From Pyrocephalus nanus (lineage: Eukaryota; Chordata; Aves; Passeriformes; Tyrannidae): a stretch of 64,000 nt of DNA. The number at the start of each line of letters is the position of its first letter. Positions within the stretch are counted from its first letter, which is position 1. A program made the translations under genes and the position numbers. The notes under the pieces were generated by a model. That model worked only from the letters and a program-made list of their open reading frames with translations. It did not search any database and was not told where the DNA came from. The stretch is from positions 5,524,556 through 5,588,555 of the forward strand of contig CM076261.1 of assembly GCA_038380795.1 (NCBI GenBank), read 5' to 3'. Positions 12,705-23,939 of the stretch are shown one piece after another.

Positions 12705-13735
12705 TTACTAAAAAAGTGAAGATGAAAATTTTGCATTTCTGAATGGTATGTGGCCTTCTAAAAGGAGGGTACTTCTCGTGTTTAGCAATGAAACTGGTTT
12801 TAAGTTTAAGGAAGTATTTATGAACTTCCTTTGTTTTGCTGACACATATGCATTGAAAAATTAAAAAAATTTGCATTTTCTTATAAAGGCTTTGCTTACA
12901 CTTCCCACATGCAATATCTTATACATGCTTACAAAGATCTGTGACAGAACGAGTGTGGAACAACTGCATTTTGTTTTTTCTTTACAAACAAATAATTTTC
13001 TAGGAATATCAGTACAGCAGAAGTAGAGCTAACCTGTTAAAATAACAAAGGCAGAGTGGAATTAAGATGTAACCACAATGTACAGGACAAATGCAGAGGG
13101 TACTGACCATTTGAAATACTGCTACTCAAAAATAACTACTGGGTTTTGTAAATGTACAAGGTTGTTAACTGATAAGTTATGCTTTCCCTTCTAGAGTATA
13201 GATTGTGCATTTCATTGTATACATATGCATTTAGGGCACATACGTGACCATAGTAGTTGTACAGGAGTCTTGTAAATAGTCTGGAAAAAAAAAAGAATAG
13301 TCTAAAACCAAAAGTTCTCTCTCTCTAGGTGCTTATGATCCCAGATAAAACTACATTGAACTTGTTGAAAATATATGCCAGAGACAGCTCTAAGCAGGAC
13401 AACACAGGAATTCTGGCTGTATGTCTAATTAGTTGTAGGTTTAGTTGATGTTAGAAACATGAAAATGGTCTAAAATGTGTCTGCATTCTGTTTTTCAGCC
13501 AGTAGGACAGACTCTATTTGATTTTAATTCCCCAGGAAAGTAGCAGTAAAATTAGAATATGGGGACCTCCAGTCCAAAAATGTAGGAGAAAATGTATCAG
13601 AGGAATGCTGTGTGGAAGTAATATTCTATAATCTACTTTGAATATCATTTTGTGTTAGGAAAAAATAAAAAAATAAACCCCAGTGTTTGTGTCTTGGATA
13701 GTTAAGTTTTTGATGGTATTTCCTAATAAAAGTAT
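12705..13735 (+). other. NDC80: Probable NDC80 3' UTR with candidate poly(A) signals
   Basis: After the stop there is AT-rich non-coding sequence. An ATTAAA variant lies at about 12860-12865, two AATAAA hexamers overlap near 13664-13677, and another is at 13725-13730. A further AATAAA at 15133-15138 could serve a longer transcript. Which is used cannot be told from sequence. Confidence 0.5.
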
Positions 13736-15553
13736 TGAAATATTTCAGAGTGTTGTTTTTAGAGTTCAGAGATAAATATCACTGATTCAAATATACAAAG
13801 TTTAAAACAACTTTGCAATTGCTCAAAAGCTGTTAGCAGCAGATAGATAAAGGAAGCTGCTCCTTAATTCTATAATTGGGCACAATATTTGAATGAAACA
13901 CAGATCCCTAGGACGTGACAACCTTATTTGGACTATCTGAACATAGACTGCAAATAAAAACTGAATTGTCTCTAATTCTAGGCTATTTTTGCAGAATGCA
14001 TTTTAAATTCAGTTGTCCTTAACATAGCTTGAGAATCTTCTGGTTCTGGTATGAGTATTTTGTTTCAGATATTATGATAATTATGACATTATTTAAGCTT
14101 CTGATTTCCTGTTCTTTTGTGATACTCCAGAAGTTTAATTTGACAGCTCTAAAAGTTTTCTGGCAGGTGGGTAGATTTACTGCTTTCTTCTGTTGTCCTC
14201 TTTTTCCTTTTACCTTTACAAAGTCTTGGAGTTTGGGGTTTTCTTCTGGTAACAGCCTAGTCCTTACTGAATCTCAGTTCCTTCTCTTTAGAAACGTTTT
14301 GCTTTTGTGATCTCACTAATACTTTTGCTATCTAAAACAATACTCCTCTTATTAAGAAAAACTGTAAACCATACCATACAGAAGGGGTTATGCTCTCACT
14401 TGGCTGCCTGATACCTGTTTGTCTCTGCTTCTGTAATTGACTGATCTTGTGTTTATGAGCCATCTGCAAGTTCCTTCCCATGTGGAGTAGTCAGTTGACT
14501 GAGTAATTGAAAGCAAAATAAATGGCATTTCCAAGGACTAGTATTAATGCAGTGGTAATAGGGTAAAGAATTGAGGTCACAACAACCTTCCTTCGTGTAC
14601 TGACTGTACACGTAATATTCTCAAATTAATGTAGCCTGAGCGTTTAAAAAAATGCATATTTGTAAGGTTGACAACATGTTTTTGTTATTGGGCTGAACTA
14701 TTGGTCTGCACATCAGTTAAGCTAGACTGACTTTAGAACTGGCTGAGGTTCTGTAAAGTACTATGTAATATAACAGGGGAACATGGGTCAACATTTACTA
14801 GGTAATGTTTTCAGAATTTAAAACTGGGAATTCTTCTTGAACATGGCTCCTTTGTGATATTGAAAGTAAGGTAGTTATTTTTTGTATTCTGGAATATGGT
14901 TTTTAAATTTAGACAACAGGCCTCAGAACATTACTTCTCTTGCTTTTGCTTTTGTTTGTTTTTATCAGAATGTAAAGTCTTAATCAGAATGTACCATGGC
15001 ACCTGCACATTTCAGTAGTATGAGTCATCTGTAAATTTTTGCTTTTGTATGGATACAGTTGCCTCATTTATTTCAAGTGTACCTTTTGTACAGTTTACTT
15101 AGCATGTCTTAAGTTTATGTATTTGTATATTCAATAAAATTCCTTAAGCTTGTTCCTATGAAGGATAGATTCTTACTGTGAGTATAGAAATAAGACAAAA
15201 ACACAATTAATTTGACTTTCCTAGTAGAACTAGATAATCATCTTAGCAGCAGATACTAATACCCTGGCTATCCTTGCTGTTAAACATACACTGTGTAGAG
15301 GAAAAAGCAAATACAGAATCATCTTCTTCCTATAAGTTTCAGAGGAATAAAAATAGTCTTAACTTTTTTGAAAAAATAGAAAGCTTTTTGTAGACTTTAA
15401 GAAGCATAGGACCAAGCTGCTTTGACAATTATTTATGTGTTATATTTCTGACATGAAACTTCCCAGCCCGCCTTTTCCTATTTCAAGTATTAAATGACTA
15501 TTTCCTTTATATGACCACTGTTTGATCTGCCTTTTTTTAATGTTATTAGCTAT
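13736..15553. other. Intergenic DNA downstream of NDC80
   Basis: AT-rich sequence with no recognisable exon or repeat family. One AATAAA at 15133-15138 may be a distal NDC80 poly(A) site. Short open frames have no family resemblance that I can see. Confidence 0.5.
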
Positions 15554-15617
15554 TAAAACCCCAAACAAACAAAATCTCCAAACAAACAAAACCACAAACA
15601 AACAACCCACCAAAAAC
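15554..15617. repeat. A/C-rich simple repeat (CAAA)n-like
   Basis: Repeated AAACAAACAAA units interrupted by CC pairs. The complementary strand is the GTTTG-type tract that is frequent in this window. Confidence 0.8.
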
Positions 15618-15767
15618 GACTTGATGCTGTAGAAGCATGATAGCAACTCTGTCTATAGCTTTGTTCTCTTCCCTGCCGTACGTTATTTTTATTTGGGTTG
15701 TCAGAAACTCTCATCACTGTCAAGAATGTCGTAGTTTTGTCGTGGGTTTTTTTGGAGTACTTCCTGA

Positions 15768-16020
15768 GCACATCATATGGAATCACTCAGGTTGGAAAGG
15801 GCTTCTAAGTTCATTGAGTCCCACCATTAACTCAACATGACCACCACTAACTCAGCAAGTCCACCACTAACTCGTGTCCCTAAGGCTACATGGACATGAC
15901 TTATAAACGCTTCCAACCACCTCCTTCAGCAGTCAGTTCCAGTGCTTGACAACCCTTTCTGTGAAGACATTTTTCCTAATGGCCAATTTCAACCTTCCCT
16001 GGTGCAACCTGAGTCTGCTA
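15768..16020 (-). mobile_element. CR1 LINE 3' end fragment, antisense
   Basis: On the + strand it starts at the reverse complement of a CR1 tail (GGAATCACTCAGGTTGGAAA). It continues through the decayed CCACCACTAACTC stretch to TTTTTCCTAATGGCCAAT and CTGGTGCAACCTGAG. That matches the antisense order of a CR1 3' UTR. It is 5'-truncated and non-coding. Confidence 0.8.
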
Positions 16021-17399
16021 CAGGCTTTAAATGTGCAATGTCTGCTCAGCTCCCTTGCATGAGGCTACTTGGACCATTCTCCTTGTTTTTGCCAGTGTCC
16101 AGTAGTGCATGCCTATGCAAGCCATTAGTTCTGAGCTGGATTTCAATATGTTCTCTGTGGTTCTGTGATACTTCTCTTATATAGTCTACTTTGGACTTTA
16201 ATGGGAGTTCTCATCTCTGCTCCAACTTTCATGGTAGAATTGAAGATCCATGTATATATTTTTATCTTACTGTTGGAAAGAGTACAAAAGAAGATGAGGC
16301 CTGCAGCTGAATACGTTCCCTTTTCACTAATAAGAGAAGGAACTCCCTCATTTGGGAGCTCTCCAGTAAAAAAGAAAGACTGTGGTCTGACATGCCAAGT
16401 GACTATGCAAAGCAAGGGAGAGTTTGTGAACGAGGGTACTACTTGCCTATGGCTACTCTACATATTATTTCATATGCAGGTATTTTGAGCACTGCAAAGT
16501 ATCTGAAGAGACTATATATTAACTTTCTACTCTTCTCTGGAGAGCACTGTTTTGCTTTAATACTGGAAATCTTAGTGTGTCCTTTAGAGTCAGTTAACCT
16601 CCCTCTTTTGGCAGTATTATAGAACAGGGAATTGACCTGGTTTTTCAATACTTGCTCTCTACAGTTTTTTGGCTGTGAAAGGTTCCTGGCATGATGAAAT
16701 TGTGTATTGTCCTTTTCCTTGCAAAGTTCTCCACCATATAGGAATATTGTATTTCACTGGGATTTTACTTTTTAGGTGCTTGTTGAAAGTTTTTGATGGT
16801 AGTGATTCCTTTTTAAGGAATGGAAGAAGCACAGAAGACTCACACAGCCCTCAGTGGATGAGGGACTATCAATGCCTTAGTCAATGTCATAGTGCAGTGA
16901 TATCTTCAGTCCTGTATCAGGTGATTGGCAGAGACTGATTGGTCAGCCTGAGGAAACTCTTAATTTTACAGGCTTTTCTGGTAGAACTTGATCTGTTTAC
17001 AGGATTTTTCTAGACATAACAGATGCCAGGTCTGTTGTGCACTACTGCCCTCTGGAGAGTGGACCTTCTGTGCACACTGGTCGTGGGAAGATGGCTGGGG
17101 GTAAAAATTAGAGGAAACTGAGAAGTTCTATTCACATCCCAACAGAAGTTTTAACAGTACATAAATTATAGGGTAAAATGCAGCTGCAACACCCTGGATG
17201 GAATGCTGTCCATGTGCTCCACAACACTTTCCCATATAACAGTTAGCACCTGCTAAGGGGGATGGGATGTAGGATGGAGCAGAGCAGAGACTGCAGCCAG
17301 GCTCTGTGGAAATCCTTGCAGGGAGGGAGACTCGATGGTACTTTGCAGCTGGTAACTTGCATAGCACCTGTCGAACAAGGGAGATAGGAGAAGATGTCC
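16021..17399. other. Intergenic DNA, nothing recognised
   Basis: Several open frames of 65-107 codons overlap on both strands between 16.1 and 16.6 kb. None shows a family motif, splice structure or codon pattern that I can support as a gene. Confidence 0.4.
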
Positions 17400-17960
17400 T
17401 GCTGCTGAGCCAACAACTGTGCTGAAATCTCTCCTTGGATGAACTTGGTTCATTAAAGCCTAGTTGTAATATTAACGCACACCTCCATCCCAAAGTTACC
17501 CACCTCCAAGGTACAGCCACCCCACACCGGACATGTGCCCTGTATTTTTTTTACTGGATCTTTAAAAGCAGAGAGAATTTTACACCAATCAGCAATGAAG
17601 GTATTTATGACTAAAGTCACTCAAGCTCCACCTAAACATAAAGAAATAGTATAAAAGTTGAGAATGGGGGAAAAGTTAGGGAAGACTCCATCACAACTGC
17701 TGGGATCAGATGATGGGCTGAACCTGTTTCTTCCCCATAGGAATGCCTGTTGGGTAAGAACAGTATGAGCACTGAATACTTTTATTGGGTGTAGAGTTTG
17801 GGTTTATTGCTTTAAATATGTTTTTGCAGTCAGAAATTATCACTGGCCATCTTCGATCCTTAACCTGTCACAATTTCATATTACTAAAGAGTGTTATTCT
17901 GTAAACTGTTAGTGGTGGTCTTTGCCAGGTGCTAGCAGTTGCTGGCAGCGGGTAACACAC
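17400..17960 (+). mobile_element. Possible degraded LTR (endogenous retrovirus relic)
   Basis: The order is LTR-like: a U3-like part containing TTCATTAAAGCC, then a CCAAT-like ACCAATCAGC, and a TATAAAAG box at 17650-17657. A purine-rich leader and an AAAGAGTGTTATTCTG stretch resembling a decayed poly(A)/U5 area follow. I recognise the pattern from avian LTRs but cannot fix the family or the ends, and no internal retroviral genes are visible. Simple coincidence of an AT-rich promoter-like stretch remains possible. Confidence 0.35.
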
Positions 17961-20900
17961 TTTATTCAAGTGGGAAGACCCACTGAGGGGTCTCTGTTAC
18001 ACTCTTGGTGTGCGTCCCTGAATAAGACAGTCAAATCACCCTTTGATTCAGTAGGACTGTTTTGTGAGGGGTCCCCATAACAGGACACAGACTGATTGGG
18101 CACAAGGGTCTCAACTTCCCTGGGGCACTGACAGACAAACACTAAGGGTGGAGGAAAACTCCCCTTTTCACATGACATTGGTTCATAAGGGCTTACCAGT
18201 CCCAGTATTTGCCTGAGGTAGACAATATTATATGTCCATCTACAGGATGATTGGCTGTATTGTCCCTCTATTCCAGAAGTTCTTATCAATAGCTTTGTGT
18301 GGTCTCTATGGTGTTTTCTGTAGCAGCTCATGCACAGGAGCACAGTTTTAATTGGCAATGTCTTATATGATCAGCATTTTAGTCTCGAGAACCCTTTGCA
18401 CAGGGCTGATTCAAAAGGCATATTGTATGTTATTCCAGTTTCACCTCTACAGTCACATTTATCAGTCTGGCAAGACTCCAGAGCAGAAGGTAAGACAGGT
18501 GGTGATGGAATGTATCTAAATATTTTTAAACAAGCAAGATGTATGTAATTTTGTCTCACTTTTCCTACCAGTGTTCAGAACAGTGAATTCCCTTGTATTG
18601 GCAGAAATCACGCGGCCCTTTTGAGAACACTGAACATCAGCAAACTCACATGTGACTACTGGTGTGCCCAGCTGAAAGGCATTCATTATTCTACCTGGAA
18701 AAGAGCATCTGGAGTTACTAGTTCTAATTATGTTGATTAGCAATGGGCCTTACATTACATTTGAAGTGCATAGAGGACAGCAAACAATGGGCTCTGCTTG
18801 ACTAGTGGTGCATAGTGACTTACTGTCCTCTCACCCTCCCAAGGTTTAGGCCATTAGTTGTAGGAAGGTTATAGGGAAAGCTGCAGAGTTGAGTCACACA
18901 AGATAAGAAAGGGAAAACTACAGGTAGAGGTTGCAATATTCAGACAAGTGCAGGTATTTAAAAGGAAAATCACTAAGACATAAAATTGTAAAGGTATAAA
19001 CAAGAAATCAGGGAATGGCAATTCAGCATTAATGGAGATCTTTTCCAGTGACCAGTTGAGTGATTCCTCATAAGCTATTCCTTAGGTATTTTATCAGGGG
19101 TGCTGAGAACACAAATGTTTAGCCTAGAAGCTCCTTAAATTCCACATCTAGAGTGCACTACAAGAAAAACTCTGTGATACATGCTTGCAGAATCTCTGCA
19201 TGGCAAAACACACTCACAGCAAGAATGCAATGGTTACGGTGTTACCATCCCAAAATCTGGTGAACGGGGCAGTGTCATGGAGAGACATTTAAATAACAAA
19301 TTATTCAACTGGTCTTGCCTGGTCTTGCTTGGAGTTCACGGTGCCACTGCTACTGGAGCTGGTGATAAAAGCACTCCTTGATGGTTCAGGAGAAAGGGGC
19401 CGGGGGAAGGGTTGGAAAAAAATGCCAAACGTCATGGCAATAAGAAGAGTAAAGGGAGGAAGCAGCCTTCCAGAGAAAACGAAATAGTAATGAAGCACAG
19501 CAACAAAGAGCTTGGAAGATACTCAATTAAGACTACTCAGCAGCAATAGCAACTTGAACGGAAAAGCATGGTGTCCTACTCAGGTGGTTGGCCCTTTTCT
19601 GTGACAATGTATTTATGAAGTTTTCCTATTTCTAACACATCTTACAGGAGAGAATGATGTATTTCCAGTCTTTTAAGAGTATAGTTGGAGGGACTTCTTC
19701 GGATATGATCTTAAAAATCTTTGCAATCAGAACATCAACAGTGTTCTATTAGAATATTATGGCTTGAAGACATTAATCTTATACTCCAACAGCCTTTCCG
19801 CAAATCAAAAACTGTGTTTTCTCCAAATATGCATTTGCCAGATATGTTTTTATGTATTTGTTCAAGAATTATTCATGTTCCTTTGTCTCACAGAGGAAGG
19901 AAGCTTTTAAGATTTGGTACATCTTCTGTTCTCCCAGAAGCGAGTTGACTCTGGGACTCACGAAGTGCAGTGGATTGCTATCAAACATATTAGGCTGCAC
20001 TCATTTGCCCTCGGCAGGTGAATGGCAAGAGCTCCTTGCTCATTCACTTTTCACAGAGGTTGGCTTCTACTGCCATGGTTTCCCTCAAATAGTTCCATGA
20101 CAATCCTGGGAGAGCTGCCAGGCTAAATCCTACAACTATTCATCTAGTCCAGCATTCTCCTTCCAAACATGGTTTTGAAAAACAGTGCAGAAAACTGGAA
20201 TGATCGGATAGGGGATAACTTGTTTTCCAACTTAAACTCCTCCTACTCAGTTATATCTGGATATTTTATTCTAAGGTCAAAATATATGATTTGTATGTCT
20301 CCTGAAAGTAATAATTCTTAATTTTTCTAGTCCCTTATCTCCTTTCTATTCATATAAATAACAAATGGTTTTAAACCTTACCAAATTATTAATTCTCATT
20401 ATATGAAAACATATTCCATCATTCAATCAAATGTTCTATGAAAAGTAGATCTGCCTATCAGTTCTGCATTTTTAATATAACTCCATGTCCTTCCTTCTTT
20501 CTTCATGAGATAGACAAGAAGTTCCTGATTATCTTTCCTATTTTTATACTTTTAACTATAATTTTTTTTTAGTCTAGAAATTCCAGTCATGTTAGGCACA
20601 CTTTCCACAGTTTGTTATATCCTGTCATCAGAGGTGTCAGAGCCATTGTTTCCATTGGATTTTAAATGACCATGTCACATTGTATTTTTGTTAATGAAGT
20701 ACACAATGAACAGCGGGAGTTTACACAAGTTTTACTCACAAAGCCCAGCTGACAGAGTTAATTTAGACTATGGGACGTTGAACTAATGGTTTGTTGTCCT
20801 TCCCCCTCATTCACCATCTCTCCCTCTGTTGCCTTCAATTTTTAAAAATATAATTTAATCTGTTATCACATTGGTCATATATTTCAGAACCATGGACTGT

Positions 20901-22285
20901 GCTTACAGTCTTCTCAGCTTGACTAAGTGGATTGTGTTTCACAAACTTTTGTCACTTTAGTTGCTCACTAATTTTGGTCAAGTTACTGAGAAGCAAATGA
21001 AAAAAAAACTACCAGAGAGCACTTCAGTAACCCCCATCTCCACAGCTACCATAGTTTGCATGTTATGATGACAATTCACTATTTATATTCTTGGGTTTCT
21101 GTCTCTCACATGGTTTGATTTTCTGAATAATGGCACTATGGTTTCACACCTTAGTAGTTCAAGTAACAATATTCTTTTGTTTCACACCTCAGGGGTTCTC
21201 ACTGAGGTACTTTTTCTAACGGATCAGGTCAAAGGTCCACAGAGTTCTAAATGTAAGATGCCACAGGCTCCCCTTCTTAGATATAAAACCTTTGTGACTT
21301 TAAGGAGGAACAGTCCTTTTTCTTAGATCACTTGGAATTTGTAGTTTTGTACCTATAGAGCCTATGTAGGCAGTAGCATCCAGCATCACTCAATAGACTG
21401 CCACCGCAGCAAACCCTTCTAGAGGGGCTGTGTGCTTTCTCCTAGTGAAGATACAGCAATGTTCATTATGTGTACACAAAATATTAACTATTTAAAAATG
21501 TCCAGGCTGGAACTTAGTTCATATTAGCCCTTAATAAAAAAAGAAATTAGATATTTAATTTATTCCTTGAATGAAAAAATTAGATACAGGTAGGACATAA
21601 TGATAAATATATCCTCATAGACACACACACATTCCTGGCCATCATCTAAAATATCAAAAGACAAGATGAACAAAGTATTGGTTTCTCTACTGCTACTAAT
21701 AATTTTCAAAAATAACATGACATCTGACTTTAAAGTCCAGTAGATGTATATAAACAATCTTCCTTTTTCCAGCAAAGAAGGTTCTTTCCCACGAGGACTG
21801 GAAATGATTACTCAGTTGTTACTAGAACAAAATACTTCATACTCCAGAATTAAAACTGTGAAACTGCAGGAATTCTTTTAACCAGCTTGCAGATAGATAG
21901 GCTAAATAGTGAGGAACTTACTTTTAGGTAAGTGCGTGCCTGCATTTTAGGTAGAACCATCCCTCCCCCTTACCATATTAATTTTTAAACTAGGTGGAAA
22001 AATTCACCAAGTTTTTTTTCCAATATCATTAGCGTTCTAAAATGAAAGTGCTGTCTTAAGGCTAGAAACACAAGTACACTGAAAAACAAAGTTCTGTTTA
22101 ACAAACTCATAAAGTAGTGAGGTTTGATGCACTCTTCCAAAAAGGGACTATGAGTCACAGCCTATATAAAAACTCTCAAGAGACCCTTCCTCTCTTAACC
22201 GGGTAGTACAAATGTTCTTCGTTCTCACAAAACTCCACACTGCTCAGTTCCACTAGGCAATTTGCTTTCCTATAGTGTAACTGGA
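17961..22285. other. Intergenic DNA, nothing firmly recognised
   Basis: Mostly unique AT-rich sequence. The minus-strand open frame at 17966-18358 (130 codons) has no recognisable domain. No tRNA, conserved exon or repeat family was seen. Confidence 0.4.
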
Positions 22286-23265
22286 CCCTGAGTGGGGTGG
22301 AGTTGCATCCAAATGGTGTCTGGTCACAAGTGGTGTTCCACAGGGCTCAGTACTGGGGCCAGTCCTGTTTAATATCTTCATCAGTGATGCACGTGTTTAA
22401 GTGCACCCTCAGTCACTTTGCAGACAACACCAAGATGGGCAGGAGTGTTGATGTGCTGGAGAGCAGGAAGGCTCCGTAGAGGGATCTGGACAGGCTGCAT
22501 GATGTTCAACAAGGTCAAGATCCTGCACTTGGGTCACAACAACCCTGTGCCATGCTACAGGATGGGGGCAGAGTCACTGGAAAGTTGCCCAGCGGAAAAT
22601 GAGGGTGCTGGTCAACAGCCAGCTGAAAATTAGCCAGCAGTGTGCCCAGGCAGCCAAGAAGGCCAATGGAATCCTGGCTTGGATCAGAAATTCTGGGGCC
22701 AGCAGGACTTGGGAAGGGATCATCCCTCTGTACTCAGCACTGGTGAGGCCACACATCGAATCCTGTACCTAGTTCCAGGCCCCTCACTCCAAGAAAGACA
22801 TTGAGGTGCTGGAGTGTGTCCAGAGAAGGGCAACAAAGCTAGTGAAGGGTCTGGAGCACAAGCCTTACATGGAGCAGCTGAGGAGCTGGGATTGTTTAGC
22901 CTGGAGAATAGGAGGCTTGGGGGGACCTTATAGCTCTCTACAAACACCTGCCTGCAAGGAGGTTGTGGTGAGGTGGGGGTCAGTGTCTTCTTGAAGGAAG
23001 CAAGTGACAGGTCAAGAGGACATAGCCTCAAGATGCGCCAGGGGAGGTTCAGGTTGGACATCAGGGAGAATTTCTTCACTAAAAGGGTAGTTAAGCATTG
23101 GAACAAGTTGCCCAGGGAAGTGGCAGAATCACAGTCCTTGGAAGTGTTCAAAAGGCATGTGGATGTGGCACTTCGGGATATGGTTTAGTGGTGAAGATGG
23201 TAGTGGTTGGTTAATGGTTGGACTTGATGATCTTAGAGAGCTTTTCCATGTCTTGTATGACATGA
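22286..23265 (+). mobile_element. CR1 LINE, 5'-truncated, decayed reverse-transcriptase C-terminal part plus 3' UTR
   Basis: Sense-oriented CR1. Fragments of ORF2 are readable in shifting frames: HFADNTKMG (a decayed FADDTK palm motif, second Asp replaced by Asn at 22426-22428), then [12 protein letters not shown], then [20 protein letters not shown]. The 3' tail includes TTGGACTTGATGATCTTAGA. Multiple frameshifts and stops show it is inactive. Confidence 0.9.
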
Positions 23266-23939
23266 TTTTTTTGTTAGTCCTTGATCACCTCCACTATTTT
23301 ACAGACCTCCCCTACATGCCATGACAATCCTTTCCTCAAAGCCAAGACTCCTTAAAACAGATACAGCTGCACTCTTGTGCAGATTCCTTTTTGCACCTTC
23401 TCTAACAAGCAGGATAGAGCACGCAAAAGGATGACTGTGTTCCTTCAAACAGTTTTTGCTTTCATTTTCTATTCCTATCCAAAGAAAACTACACACCCTA
23501 CATACTCTTTGAGCTCAGTTTCTCTGAGTTAACCCCCTCTGGAGCACAAGCTGCACCTACGGGTGACCTAAATGCACAAACCATGGTAACTGAATTTCTT
23601 TCTCTAAGCTAGTTTATTATTAGTCTACACTACAATGAATGACAAATTAAAAGATCCTGACAGTTTCCTGACAATATGTTTTGCTGGTTCCATAAACACT
23701 GTGAAGACTCTATGTATTTCTTGAATTATTTCAACTGCAATTTTGCAGTTACTCTAGTCTTACAATCTTACCACAATGCAAAGGTCATGAGGGTATTGCA
23801 TGTACAAAAGTCCAAGAACTTTTCGTTATATTTGGGAGTTTATTTAAGTTTCTATAGAAATTTGATTTTTAAGACTGAAGATGACAGCAGCTCTTTCAGA
23901 GCAGGAAGGGGTTTATTCTTTTCAATGTTTACACTTCAA
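23266..23939. other. Intergenic spacer between two CR1 copies
   Basis: Unique AT-rich sequence. The 149-codon open frame at 23676-24125 is partly CR1: its last ~45 codons are CR1 ORF2 and its start is unrelated, so it is not a gene. Confidence 0.5.

Noticed and set aside
15768..16020. Coding potential of open frames near 15.6-16.2 kb
   Set aside because: They overlap an antisense CR1 tail and simple repeats and show no conserved protein.
17128..17520. 130-codon minus-strand open frame
   Set aside because: It overlaps the possible LTR relic and has no family resemblance.
17966..18358. 130-codon minus-strand open frame
   Set aside because: No recognisable domain, no splice or promoter context, and frames of this length are expected by chance in a window this size.
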